From Tsukamurella conjunctivitidis (lineage in GTDB: Bacteria > Actinomycetota > Actinomycetes > Mycobacteriales > Mycobacteriaceae), in the NCBI RefSeq assembly GCF_007858475.1, contig NZ_VIGX01000002.1:310001-374000 (forward strand): a stretch of DNA of 64,000 nucleotides, in the 5' to 3' direction. The position numbers were made by a program, and so were the translations under genes. How positions within the stretch are numbered: the stretch's first letter is position 1; the number at the start of each line of letters is the position of its first letter. Of this stretch, positions 1 through 7,628 are shown piece by piece. A model generated the notes under the pieces. The model worked only from the letters and a program-made list of their open reading frames with translations. It was not told the DNA's origin and did no database searches.

Positions 1-654
1 CAGCAGGCGGTTGACGGTGCCGAAGACGCCGCCGCCGACGACCGAGTGCTCGGCGACCCAGTTGCCCAGCCCGGTGAGCGCCCAGTTGAAGAGCGGGTAG
101 GCGAAGGACATGAGCACGCCCACCACGATCGCGCCGGACGCGGTGAGGATCGGGACCAGGCGGCGGCCGGAGAAGAAGCCGATGTAGTCGGGCAGCTTCG
201 TCTTGTAGTACCGCTGCCACAGCATCGCCGACATGATGCCGATGACGATGCCGCCGAGCACGCCGTAGTCGACGACCGCGGGATCGCCGGCCTTGTCGAC
301 CTTGCCGGCGAGCACCACGGGGGACATGGCCTTCTCGACGGCCTGGAAGGAGAGGTAGCCGACCAGGGCGGCGAGCGCCGTGGATCCGTCGGCCTTCTTG
401 GCCCAGCCGATCGCGATGCCGACGGCGAACAGGATCGGGAGGTTGCCGATCAGGGCGTTGCCGGCGCCGCCGATCACCGCGGCGACGGTCTTCATCGACG
501 ACCACCGGCCGAGGAGATCGTCCTGGCCGAGCCGCAGCAGGAGGCCCGCCGCGGGCAGCACCGCGATGGGCAGCATCAGGCTGCGGCCGAGTTTCTGGAG
601 ACCGCTCAGATCGAGCCGTCGTGCTGATATACCGGATCCGGATGAGGAACTCAT
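1..654 (-). CDS. PTS sugar transporter subunit EIIC, N-terminal part (GlcNAc/glucose class)
   Basis: Membrane channel subunit of a phosphoenolpyruvate-dependent sugar uptake system. Only the first 218 residues are here; the rest runs off the left edge. The start MSSSSGSG is followed by LGRSLMLPIAVLPAAGLL, the typical opening helix of NagE/PtsG-class EIIC proteins, and by GNLPILFAVGIAIGWAKK, a conserved EIIC loop/helix. The rest is hydrophobic with short loops. ATG at 652-654 has AGGAG about 7 nt upstream. It is divergent from the EIIB-EIIA pair at 760-1439 and shares the 655-759 promoter region with it. N-acetylglucosamine is inferred as substrate from the opening sequence and a DasR-like operator; glucose is possible. 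Confidence 0.88.
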   Translation of the reverse strand, partial: MSSSSGSGISARRLDLSGLQKLGRSLMLPIAVLPAAGLLLRLGQDDLLGRWSSMKTVAAVIGGAGNALIGNLPILFAVGIAIGWAKKADGSTALAALVGYLSFQAVEKAMSPVVLAGKVDKAGDPAVVDYGVLGGIVIGIMSAMLWQRYYKTKLPDYIGFFSGRRLVPILTASGAIVVGVLMSFAYPLFNWALTGLGNWVAEHSVVGGGVFGTVNRLL

Positions 655-693
655 TTTTCGCTCCTGTCGAGGGACGAGTCCACTAGGGTGACG

Positions 694-709
694 ACAGGTT
701 ATAACCAGT
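694..709. promoter_or_regulatory. Candidate GntR (DasR/NagR-type) operator
   Basis: ACAGGTTATAACCAGT has the perfect core palindrome GGTTATAACC and lies between the divergent EIIC and EIIB genes. It matches 13 of 16 bases with the site in front of the GntR-family gene at 6866-7591. It resembles the DasR consensus ACTGGTCTAGACCAGT, which is known to control GlcNAc uptake genes. Binding is inferred. Confidence 0.65.
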
Positions 710-759
710 TCGGCCCGGTGTGAGCCGGTTTCCCCGAACCTCTCCGAAAGGCGGCAGAC

Positions 760-987
760 ATGTCGAAGGCGCAGGACATCGTGAACGGGCTCGGCGGGGC
801 CGACAACATCGACGAGGTGGAGGGGTGCATCACCCGTCTGCGCTGCGAGGTCAAGGACACCGCGCTCGTCGACCAGGCGGCGCTGAAGAAGCTCTCGCAC
901 GGCGTGATGGTCGCGGGTTCGGCGGTCCAGGTGGTCGTGGGCCCGACGGCCGACGCGCTCGCCGAGGAAGTGCAGGACCTCCTGTGA
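760..987 (+). CDS. PTS EIIB subunit, stand-alone
   Basis: Small 75-residue cytoplasmic EIIB that passes phosphate from EIIA to the incoming sugar at the EIIC channel. The phosphorylated cysteine is C23 in GCITRLR, the family signature; 75 residues is normal for a single EIIB domain. AAAGGCGGCAG precedes the ATG. The stop overlaps the GTG of the EIIA gene by 4 bp (GTGA), so translation is probably coupled. Free-standing EIIB beside a separate EIIC matches the NagF/NagE arrangement of Streptomyces. Confidence 0.9.
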   Translation: MSKAQDIVNGLGGADNIDEVEGCITRLRCEVKDTALVDQAALKKLSHGVMVAGSAVQVVVGPTADALAEEVQDLL

Positions 988-1439
988 CCGATGTGCTGGC
1001 GCCCGTCGCCGGGCGGCTCCTCCCGCTCTCGGCCGTGCCCGATCAGGTTTTCGCCGGAGAGATGGTGGGGTCGGGCGTCGCGATCGAGCCCTCGGTCCCC
1101 GCCGACGGTGCCGACGCCGTCGTGGTCGCCCCGGTGGCCGGGACGGTGCTCAAGTTGCATCCGCATGCCGTGATCATCCTGGCGAGCAATGGCGTCGGCG
1201 TGCTGGTGCATATCGGAATCGATACAGTGAATCTGAATGGCGAAGGCTTTACCGTTTTGGCCACCGAGAAGGCGACTGTGTCGGCCGGTGATTCATTGAT
1301 CGCGTTCTCCCCGTCGGGGATTCGCGAGCGTGGGCTCAGTGCGATCTGCCCCGTCGTGATTATGGATTCCAAACCCGGGTCCGTGACGAATCTTGAAGAA
1401 CGCGATGTGGAGTCGGGAGATCTGATCTTTACTGTCTGA
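984..1439 (+). CDS. PTS EIIA subunit (Crr/EIIA-Glc type)
   Basis: Cytoplasmic phosphocarrier of 151 residues. H76 in VHIGIDTV is the phosphorylated histidine and H61 is the second active-site histidine of this fold. GTG at 984 overlaps the EIIB stop. The 3' half (from about 1190) uses clearly more A/T-ending codons than its neighbours. It completes a full IIA-IIB-IIC set with the divergent EIIC; general PTS proteins (EI, HPr) are not in the window. Confidence 0.9.
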   Translation: MTDVLAPVAGRLLPLSAVPDQVFAGEMVGSGVAIEPSVPADGADAVVVAPVAGTVLKLHPHAVIILASNGVGVLVHIGIDTVNLNGEGFTVLATEKATVSAGDSLIAFSPSGIRERGLSAICPVVIMDSKPGSVTNLEERDVESGDLIFTV

Positions 1440-1598
1440 ACGCGGCGCAGCGGCGGCGTGTTCATCTGGTCACAGTGATCGAATGGAGGCGTAATCCTCT
1501 CACTATCTTGAGTACCGTGAGCGCGAATGTTGTGAGACGGGGAAAGGTGGACGACCTGTGGTGAGCTCGACGGGACGCCTCGGTGAGGGGGCCGCACG

Positions 1599-2873
1599 AT
1601 GGATGCGAACCTGATCCAGCACCTCATCACCGTTCCGCTGTTCACCGGCATCATCGGCTACATCACCAACTGGACCGGCATCCTCATGCTGTTCGAGCCC
1701 AAGCGCTTCTACGGCGTCAAGGTCCCCGGAATGGCCACCCTGTATCCGCTGCTTCCGCGTCGCGTCCAGGTGATCCCGGCGATCCAGCCGGACGGTCGCG
1801 TCGGCTGGCAGGGCATCGTGCCCTCGCGCGCGGAGAAGATGGCGAGCATCGCCGTCGACAAGAGTCTCAACAAGGTGGGCAGCATCGCCGAGTTCTACGA
1901 GGTGATGGATCCGGAGCACGTCTCCGAGGTGCTCACCAGGGCGTCGTTGCCGATGATCCCGTCCATCGTCGAGAGCGTGATGCAGCGCGAGAATCCGCGC
2001 CTGTGGTACTCGCTGCCCGAGGATGTCAAGCTCCTCGTCTACCGCCGCGTCTCGGCGTCGCTGCCGAAGGACGTCCGGAAGATCACGTCGACCATCGGCG
2101 AGAACATCGACGACTACATCGATGCCAAGCTGCTCGTGATCCGGTACCTGACGAACAACCCGTCGGTGCTCAAGGACATCTTCTACAACATGGGCCGCAA
2201 GGAACTGAAGTTCATGCAGAACTTCGGCTTCTACTTCGGCTTCCCCATGGGCTTCCTGCTCGTCGCGCTGCTGCACTTCTTCCCGTACTGGTGGCTGCTG
2301 CCGCTGGGCGGGATCGTGATCGGCTACGTGGTGAACTACATCGGCATCCTCATGATCTTCGAGCCCATCCATCCCACCTGGTGGGTGCCGTGGAAGCAGG
2401 GCCTGTTCCTCAAGCGGAAGAAGGAGATCGGCGAGCAGTACGCGATGGTGATGGCCGACAAGGTGATCACCATCGAGAACATCTGCGACGAGTTGCTGCA
2501 CGGGCCGCGGTCCGACCGCACCCGGGCGACCGTCGAGTCCGTGCTGCGCGATTCGATCGACAACGCGGCCGGATGGGCGCGCGGCTTCGTCAAGCTGTCG
2601 GTGGGCTCCGAGGCCTACGACCGGGTGCCGCAGCTGGTCGGCGCGGAGGCGCTCAAGGTCGCGCAGGCGACGGTCAGCGAGCCGCAGTTCGTCGCCGAGC
2701 AGCAGACCAAGGTCCGCGAGTTCGTGATCGAGCGGATGAGCAAGCTCAGCCCGGAGGACCTCAGTGAGCTGCTCCGGTCGGCGATCAAGCAGGATGAGTG
2801 GCTGTTGTTCCTGCACGGCGCGGTTCTCGGCTCGTTCGCCGGGTTCCTCCATCTAGCGATTTTCGGGGTGTGA
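1599..2873 (+). CDS. DUF445 family membrane protein
   Basis: A 424-residue protein of unknown function. It carries the same membrane motif twice: GYITNWTGILMLFEP at residues 20-34 and GYVVNYIGILMIFEP at 242-256, showing an internal duplication typical of DUF445. Hydrophobic stretches also lie around 220-245 and at the extreme C-terminus (LHGAVLGSFAGFLHLAIFGV). GAGGGGGCC precedes the ATG. The next gene starts 5 bp after the stop, so the two very likely form an operon. Confidence 0.85.
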   Translation: MDANLIQHLITVPLFTGIIGYITNWTGILMLFEPKRFYGVKVPGMATLYPLLPRRVQVIPAIQPDGRVGWQGIVPSRAEKMASIAVDKSLNKVGSIAEFYEVMDPEHVSEVLTRASLPMIPSIVESVMQRENPRLWYSLPEDVKLLVYRRVSASLPKDVRKITSTIGENIDDYIDAKLLVIRYLTNNPSVLKDIFYNMGRKELKFMQNFGFYFGFPMGFLLVALLHFFPYWWLLPLGGIVIGYVVNYIGILMIFEPIHPTWWVPWKQGLFLKRKKEIGEQYAMVMADKVITIENICDELLHGPRSDRTRATVESVLRDSIDNAAGWARGFVKLSVGSEAYDRVPQLVGAEALKVAQATVSEPQFVAEQQTKVREFVIERMSKLSPEDLSELLRSAIKQDEWLLFLHGAVLGSFAGFLHLAIFGV

Positions 2874-2878
2874 CAGAC

Positions 2879-3700
2879 GTGAGCGAGAAGTCCCGTTCCT
2901 CAGCGGGTGCGAGTGACCAGGGCGCCGACGAGAACCGCGACCTCGCGGTCCGCGACGGGGGAGAGGTCGCCGCGTCGGAGAAGCAGGAGTCCGGCGGGCT
3001 CCTCGGCCGGCTCGGTCGGGTGTCGAACTCCGCCTTCAGCGTGACCCGGGAGATCGGCGGATCCGCGCAGCGTCTCACCCAGCAGTTCGTGAGCGAGGCC
3101 GGCCACCTCGTGGACGTCGCACTCACCACCGAGGTGGCGCCGCGCATCGTCGTGCACGGCGAGGTCGTGGACGACGAGGACGAGCGCGAGCCCGAGCCCG
3201 TCGCCACGCCCGACGAGCTGCGCAAGATGGGCGACCGCCTGCTCGCGCAGTCCGCGGAGCCCGCCGGCGCCCAGACACCGCACCCGGCCTACGAGCACAT
3301 CCTCGCGCAGCTGTGCCCCGACGAGGCCCGCATCCTGCGGCTGCTCTTCAACGACGGCGCGCAGCCCGCCATCGACGTGCGCACGAACCGGCCCTTCGGC
3401 GTGGGCGCGGAGACGGTGGCCGCGGGACTGTCGATGATCCCCGAGGTCGCCGGGTGCCGGAATCCGGACCGGATCGCCTCGTACCTGGGCAACCTGCACC
3501 GGCTCGGCCTGATCTGGTTCTCCAAGGAGCAGGTCGACGTGCGGCGCTACGAGCTGCTCCAAGTGCAGCCCCAGCTCATCGACGCCATCAGCAGCGCCGG
3601 CCGGTACGCCAAGACCATCCGGCGCCGGATCGAGATCACGCCCTTCGGTCGCGACTTCTACGGCACCTGCTTCTCGCCGTCGTCCGGCTTCGCGGACTAG
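2879..3700 (+). CDS. Abi-alpha / DUF4393 family protein
   Basis: A 273-residue soluble protein whose C-terminal half (about 130-273) reads like the DUF4393 (Abi-alpha) family: LRLLFNDGAQPAIDV, then YLGNLHRLGLIWF, then ITPFGRDFYGTCF. The N-terminal third is charged and probably flexible. GTG at 2879 is 5 bp after the DUF445 stop; the reading frame extends further upstream but would overlap DUF445. Some distant relatives are tied to phage abortive infection, but no such role is shown here. Pairing with DUF445 suggests a joint membrane-linked function. Confidence 0.65.
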   Translation: MSEKSRSSAGASDQGADENRDLAVRDGGEVAASEKQESGGLLGRLGRVSNSAFSVTREIGGSAQRLTQQFVSEAGHLVDVALTTEVAPRIVVHGEVVDDEDEREPEPVATPDELRKMGDRLLAQSAEPAGAQTPHPAYEHILAQLCPDEARILRLLFNDGAQPAIDVRTNRPFGVGAETVAAGLSMIPEVAGCRNPDRIASYLGNLHRLGLIWFSKEQVDVRRYELLQVQPQLIDAISSAGRYAKTIRRRIEITPFGRDFYGTCFSPSSGFAD

Positions 3701-3792
3701 CGCGCGGACCGGCTTGCGCGCGACGGCGCGGGTTCAGCTCCCGGCGGACGATGCTGGAGGAGAACGGCCTCGCGCGTGATGCGTGACCAGCT

Positions 3793-5013
3793 TCAGCGCG
3801 GGTAGGCGAGGCGGCGGAGCAGGACTTCGGCGGGCCCACGGCGTCCCGCGCGTTCGAGCCGCACCGCGAGGACGACCGACACGGCCCAGACGGCGATCGC
3901 CAGCAGCGCCGCCGACCAGCTGCTCAGGTACTGGCCGAGGCCGAGGCCCCACGCCGCGAGCAGCGGCGAGAAGACCACCGACTGCGCGAGGTAGCCGCTC
4001 ATCGAGCGCTTGCCGAGAGCCTGTACCGCACCGGACAGCGGGCCGGCGCCGGTGCGCTCGAGCCGGACCGCGAGCAGACCGAACACGGCCACGTACCCGA
4101 GCCCGCCGAACAGGCCGCCCAGCGTGTGCAGCGCCAGGAAGCCCCAGTCCGCGGTCGGGCCGAGTGCCATGACGTCCAGGTTCTGCAGCGCGAGCAGCAG
4201 TCCGGTGCCCCAGCCGACCGTGATCCCGACGACGGCGCACCGTCGTAGCAGAGCGACGTGCGCCGACGGCGCGTCCAGGACGCGGTGCCGGGCCGCGAGC
4301 ATGCCGAGGAGGACCGCGACGGGGACGATCGTCCCGAGGAACACCGTCGGCAGCATGGTGCTCGCCCACGTGGTGATGCGCTCGGTCATCGCGTCCCAGT
4401 ACCCGGGGATCGCGTTCGCGTCCGTGAGGTGCGGGGTCGGGGTCGGGGTGCCCTCCCGGGCGACCGCCTGTGCGCCGACGAGGGTGAGCGCCGAGAACGC
4501 GGCGGACCCGAGAACGAGGATCCCGGCCCAGATGGCGAGCGTTCGGTCCGATCGCCGGAGGAACAGCCAGACGAGGACGAGCCCGGTGATCGCGTACGCC
4601 CCGAGGATGTCGCCGTACCAGAGCAGCGCGGCGTGGGCGAAGCCGAAGACCAGCATCCACCAGTGCCGGCGGCGCAGCAGGCGCCGCGCGTCCGCCGGTG
4701 CGGTACCCGCGGTGACCTGGCGGTTGTACAGCTGGACGATGCCGTAGCCGAAGAGGAAGGCGAACATCGGGTAGACCCGGCTGTCGATCCCGGTCAGCGC
4801 GAGCGTCTGGACCGCGCGATCGGCGACGGAACCGTCGGCGCTGTGGGCGCCGACGCCCGTCGGGCGTCCCCACAGGAAGTAGGGGACGTTCGCGACCGCG
4901 ATCAGCGCGAGCATCGCTCCGCGGGCGAGATCGGGGGCGATGCTGCGGCGCCCGATGACCGGGGTCGGCGCGGCGACGGCGGGGCGTGCGTCGCCCGTCG
5001 GGGTGGAGGTCAT
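3793..5013 (-). CDS. DUF418 family membrane protein
   Basis: A 406-residue integral membrane protein. RSIAPDLARGAMLALIAVAN near the start and the C-terminal block LGKRSMSGYLAQSVVFSPLL are characteristic of DUF418 proteins, thought to be transporters or acyl-transfer-like membrane proteins without a proven substrate. The ATG at 5013 lies 6 nt after a TACCGT -10 box, so the mRNA is probably leaderless. The promoter has the long 19-bp spacer of MerR-controlled promoters and a merR gene is divergent, so this is probably the MerR target. Confidence 0.85.
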   Translation of the reverse strand: MTSTPTGDARPAVAAPTPVIGRRSIAPDLARGAMLALIAVANVPYFLWGRPTGVGAHSADGSVADRAVQTLALTGIDSRVYPMFAFLFGYGIVQLYNRQVTAGTAPADARRLLRRRHWWMLVFGFAHAALLWYGDILGAYAITGLVLVWLFLRRSDRTLAIWAGILVLGSAAFSALTLVGAQAVAREGTPTPTPHLTDANAIPGYWDAMTERITTWASTMLPTVFLGTIVPVAVLLGMLAARHRVLDAPSAHVALLRRCAVVGITVGWGTGLLLALQNLDVMALGPTADWGFLALHTLGGLFGGLGYVAVFGLLAVRLERTGAGPLSGAVQALGKRSMSGYLAQSVVFSPLLAAWGLGLGQYLSSWSAALLAIAVWAVSVVLAVRLERAGRRGPAEVLLRRLAYPR

Positions 5014-5019
5014 GCTGCG

Positions 5020-5050
5020 ACGGTAAAGGGTGTCCCAAGGGCAGGGTCAA
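5020..5050 (-). promoter_or_regulatory. MerR-type promoter of the DUF418 gene
   Basis: Read on the minus strand: TTGACC (5050-5045), a 19-bp spacer, then TACCGT (5025-5020), then 6 nt to the ATG. The spacer contains the imperfect dyad TGTCCCAAGGGCA (plus strand). An over-long 19-bp spacer with a central dyad is the hallmark of promoters that MerR proteins activate by distorting DNA. Confidence 0.7.
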
Positions 5051-5066
5051 GACGTAGGCTCGCCGC

Positions 5067-5774
5067 ATGGGCTGGAGCACGCGTGAGCTGGCGGAGACGG
5101 CCGGGACCACGGTCAAAGCGATCCGGCACTACCACGCGCTCGGCCTGCTCGACGAGCCGGAGCGGAAGTCCAACGGCTACAAACAGTACGGCGTCCCTCA
5201 CTTGGTGCGGGTGCTGCGGATCACGAGGATGAAAGAGCTCGGCGTGCCGCTCGCGGCGATGCGCACCGACGCGCCGGAGGAGGACCTGCCCACCGCGGTC
5301 CGCCGCCTCGACGGCGAACTCGCCGAGCGGATCGCGCGACTGCAGCGCATCCGGGCGGAGCTCGCGACCGCGCTCGTGCACAACGCGCCGCTCGACACCC
5401 CCGCCGCCTTCCACGCCGTCGCCGACTCCCTCTCCGACCGCGACCGCGCGCTCGCGACGGTCTTCGGCGGGGTCTTCGACGATGCCGCGCTCAACGACAT
5501 CGGCGTGCTCATGGCGGAGACCTCCGACGTCGACGAACTGTTCGACGCTCTGCCCGCCGACGCCGACGAGGCGGAGATCGAGTTTCTCGCAAGCAGACTC
5601 GCCGCGATGGTCCGGGAACAGCACGCGCGGTTCCCGTGGATGGCCGACCGCGACACCACCGCGATCCGCGGGGGTCGCATCGCGCAGGAGGCCCTCGGCG
5701 CCGCGTTCATCGAGTTGTACAACCCGGCCCAGATGAAGGCGCTGATCCGGGTGTCGGCGCTGCTGGCGGAGTGA
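5067..5774 (+). CDS. MerR family transcriptional regulator
   Basis: A 235-residue regulator. The first 70 residues are a MerR winged HTH (STRELAETAGTTVKAIRHYHALGLL, conserved Y-x-x-x-G-L-L), followed by a coiled coil around 75-105 and a C-terminal domain of about 130 residues, a likely effector domain. No metal-binding cysteine cluster is present, so a small-molecule ligand is more likely than a metal. TAGGCT lies 6 nt before the ATG (leaderless). It is divergent from the DUF418 gene it probably controls. Confidence 0.9.
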   Translation: MGWSTRELAETAGTTVKAIRHYHALGLLDEPERKSNGYKQYGVPHLVRVLRITRMKELGVPLAAMRTDAPEEDLPTAVRRLDGELAERIARLQRIRAELATALVHNAPLDTPAAFHAVADSLSDRDRALATVFGGVFDDAALNDIGVLMAETSDVDELFDALPADADEAEIEFLASRLAAMVREQHARFPWMADRDTTAIRGGRIAQEALGAAFIELYNPAQMKALIRVSALLAE

Positions 5775-5782
5775 TCGGCCTG

Positions 5783-5820
5783 GACAGTTCTGTGGTAGAC
5801 AGTTCTTAACAGAGTGTCTA
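5783..5820. promoter_or_regulatory. Repeats upstream of the di-iron oxygenase gene
   Basis: GACAGTTCT occurs at 5783-5791 and 5798-5806, and TAGACA (5796-5801) forms an inverted pair with TGTCTA (5815-5820). The cluster ends 15 nt before the ATG, where an operator or a promoter would be expected. The binding protein is unknown. Confidence 0.45.
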
Positions 5821-5835
5821 TCTCACGAGGTGATC

Positions 5836-6840
5836 ATGGTTGACATCGCTCACACCGGCGTCGACGACACGCGCATCAGTGGCGCGCGCGCCGACTTCCA
5901 CCGCACCCTGACCGACCTGTCGAGCGCCTCGGTCGCGCGCAACTTCGACCCGTACCTGGACATCGCCTGGGACTCCCCGGAGCTCGCGATCGACCCGACG
6001 GACCCGCGGTGGGTGCTGCACCCCGAGCTCGACTACATCGGTCGGAGCCCCTGGTACCAGGCGCAGCCGCTGGAGAAGCGGATCGCCATGGGCATCTGGC
6101 GGCAGGCGAACCTCGTGAAGGCGGGCCTGCAGTTCGAGCAGGTGCTCATCGCCGCGCTGATGCAGTACTCGTTCGTGCAGCGCAACGGATCCCCGGAGTT
6201 CCGCTACGCCACCCACGAGGCGCGCGAGGAGTGCAACCACACCCTCATGTTCCAGGAGTTCGTCAACCGGACGGGGCAGAAGGTTCCGGGTGCGCCGCGG
6301 TGGTTCCGCGCGGTGATGCCACGCCTGACCCGCGCCGCGGTCTGGGCGCCGCCGGGATTCTTCGTCGGCGTGCTCGGCGGCGAGGAGCCGATCGATCACA
6401 TGCAGAAGCACCAGCTGCGCGCCGCGGACACCCAGCATCCCGCCATGACCGCGATCATCGCGATCCACGTGGCGGAGGAGGCGCGCCACATCTCCTTCGC
6501 GCACCAGCTCCTCGAGTACCAGGTGCCCAAGATGAGCCGCGTGCAGCGCGGAATCCTCTCGATCGTCACGCCGCTGGTCATGTGGGCGCTCAACAACGTG
6601 ATCATGGTGCCGCCCAAGCAGTTCTGGGAGACCTTCGACGTGCCCGACGAGGTGCGCCGGGAGATCTTCTGGCGCGACCCGGCCACCCGCCGCATGCGGG
6701 CGGAAGTCTTCGGCGACGTGCGCGCGCTGGCCGAGCGCATCGGCCTGATGAACCCGGTCTCCCGCCGCGTCTGGTCGGCGCTGGGCATCGGCGGGCGCGC
6801 GTCCCGGTTCCGGGGAGAGCCGCAGTACGAGGCGATCTGA
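5836..6840 (+). CDS. AurF-like di-iron oxygenase
   Basis: A 334-residue ferritin-like protein of the AurF (p-aminobenzoate N-oxygenase) family; members use two irons to oxidise small molecules. The E-x-x-H iron-binding pairs are E132-C-N-H135 and E215-A-R-H218. ATG at 5836 is preferred over GTG at 5830 because ACGAGG lies 5 nt upstream. Mycobacterial relatives are chromosomal genes of unknown substrate; there is no biosynthetic cluster around it. It is convergent with the GntR gene. Confidence 0.8.
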   Translation: MVDIAHTGVDDTRISGARADFHRTLTDLSSASVARNFDPYLDIAWDSPELAIDPTDPRWVLHPELDYIGRSPWYQAQPLEKRIAMGIWRQANLVKAGLQFEQVLIAALMQYSFVQRNGSPEFRYATHEAREECNHTLMFQEFVNRTGQKVPGAPRWFRAVMPRLTRAAVWAPPGFFVGVLGGEEPIDHMQKHQLRAADTQHPAMTAIIAIHVAEEARHISFAHQLLEYQVPKMSRVQRGILSIVTPLVMWALNNVIMVPPKQFWETFDVPDEVRREIFWRDPATRRMRAEVFGDVRALAERIGLMNPVSRRVWSALGIGGRASRFRGEPQYEAI

Positions 6841-6865
6841 CGGCGCGGGCGGTCACGGTGTGCGG

Positions 6866-7591
6866 TCAATGCACCTCCGCGGCCTCCGTGACCGTCATCT
6901 GCACCTGGTAGCGGTCCGAGCGGTACCAGGAGTAGCTGTGCTCCACGCGGGTCGCGCCCGCGAAGGCCACCCGGTCGAAGGCGAGGATCGGTGCCCCGGA
7001 GGGAACCCCGAGCAGGCGTGCGATCTCGCCGTCGGCGGAGATGGCGCCGATGGACTGCTCGGCCCGATCGATCGCCTGCCCGTACTCGGTGCGCAGCAAC
7101 TGGTAGATCGACCGGGTCAGGTCGTGCGAGTCCATCGCCGGTGCGACGGACTGCGGGTACCAGGCGTCGTCGATGGAGATCGGCACGCCGTCGGCGAGAC
7201 GCAGCCGCTTCACGTGGTAGGCCCTGTCCGCCGCGCGGATCTGCAGCGCGGACGTGGTCGACGGTGGCGGCACCCGCAGCTCGGTCTGCAGGACCACGGT
7301 CGACGGATTGCGGCCGAGTCGGCGCATGTCCTCGTGGAAGGACGCGAGGTGCAGCCGCGACCGGGCGGGGCGATCCGCCACGAACGTGCCCTTACCGCGG
7401 ATCCGGACGAGGGTGCCCTCCGCGACGAGCTGGCGCAGCGCCTCGCGCACGGTGATCCGGGAGACGCCGTACTCCTCGCACAGCTGGCGCTCGCTCGGGA
7501 GGGCCGCACCGGGCACGAGGTCGTCGGCGCAGCGCTGCTCGAGGAGCGCCCGCAGCTGCTCGTGTTTCGGAATCGGGCCGTCCGCGATCAT
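6866..7591 (-). CDS. GntR/HutC family regulator, DasR/NagR-like
   Basis: A 241-residue repressor: winged HTH at about 10-75 (PSERQLCEEYGVSRITVREAL, then VRIRGKGTFVA) and a UTRA ligand-binding domain at about 95-235. Layout and motifs match DasR/NagR, whose ligands are amino-sugar phosphates. AGGATG precedes the ATG. The palindrome at 7609-7624 in front of it suggests self-regulation, and the matching site at 694-709 makes the PTS genes a likely target. Confidence 0.85.
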   Translation of the reverse strand: MIADGPIPKHEQLRALLEQRCADDLVPGAALPSERQLCEEYGVSRITVREALRQLVAEGTLVRIRGKGTFVADRPARSRLHLASFHEDMRRLGRNPSTVVLQTELRVPPPSTTSALQIRAADRAYHVKRLRLADGVPISIDDAWYPQSVAPAMDSHDLTRSIYQLLRTEYGQAIDRAEQSIGAISADGEIARLLGVPSGAPILAFDRVAFAGATRVEHSYSWYRSDRYQVQMTVTEAAEVH

Positions 7592-7608
7592 GAGGTCATC
7601 CTGTCACA

Positions 7609-7624
7609 CCAGGTCATGACCAGT
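7609..7624. promoter_or_regulatory. Candidate operator of the GntR gene
   Basis: CCAGGTCATGACCAGT, with perfect core palindrome GGTCATGACC, starts 18 nt upstream of the GntR ATG. It shares 13 of 16 bases with the PTS site at 694-709 (shared pattern CAGGTYATRACCAGT). Two copies of one pattern, one before the regulator and one before a sugar PTS, suggest a small regulon. Confidence 0.65.
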
Positions 7625-7628
7625 GGGG

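Noticed and set aside
5836-6840. AurF-like oxygenase as part of an antibiotic biosynthesis cluster
   Set aside because: No synthase, carrier protein or tailoring genes lie nearby; the neighbours are regulators and household genes.
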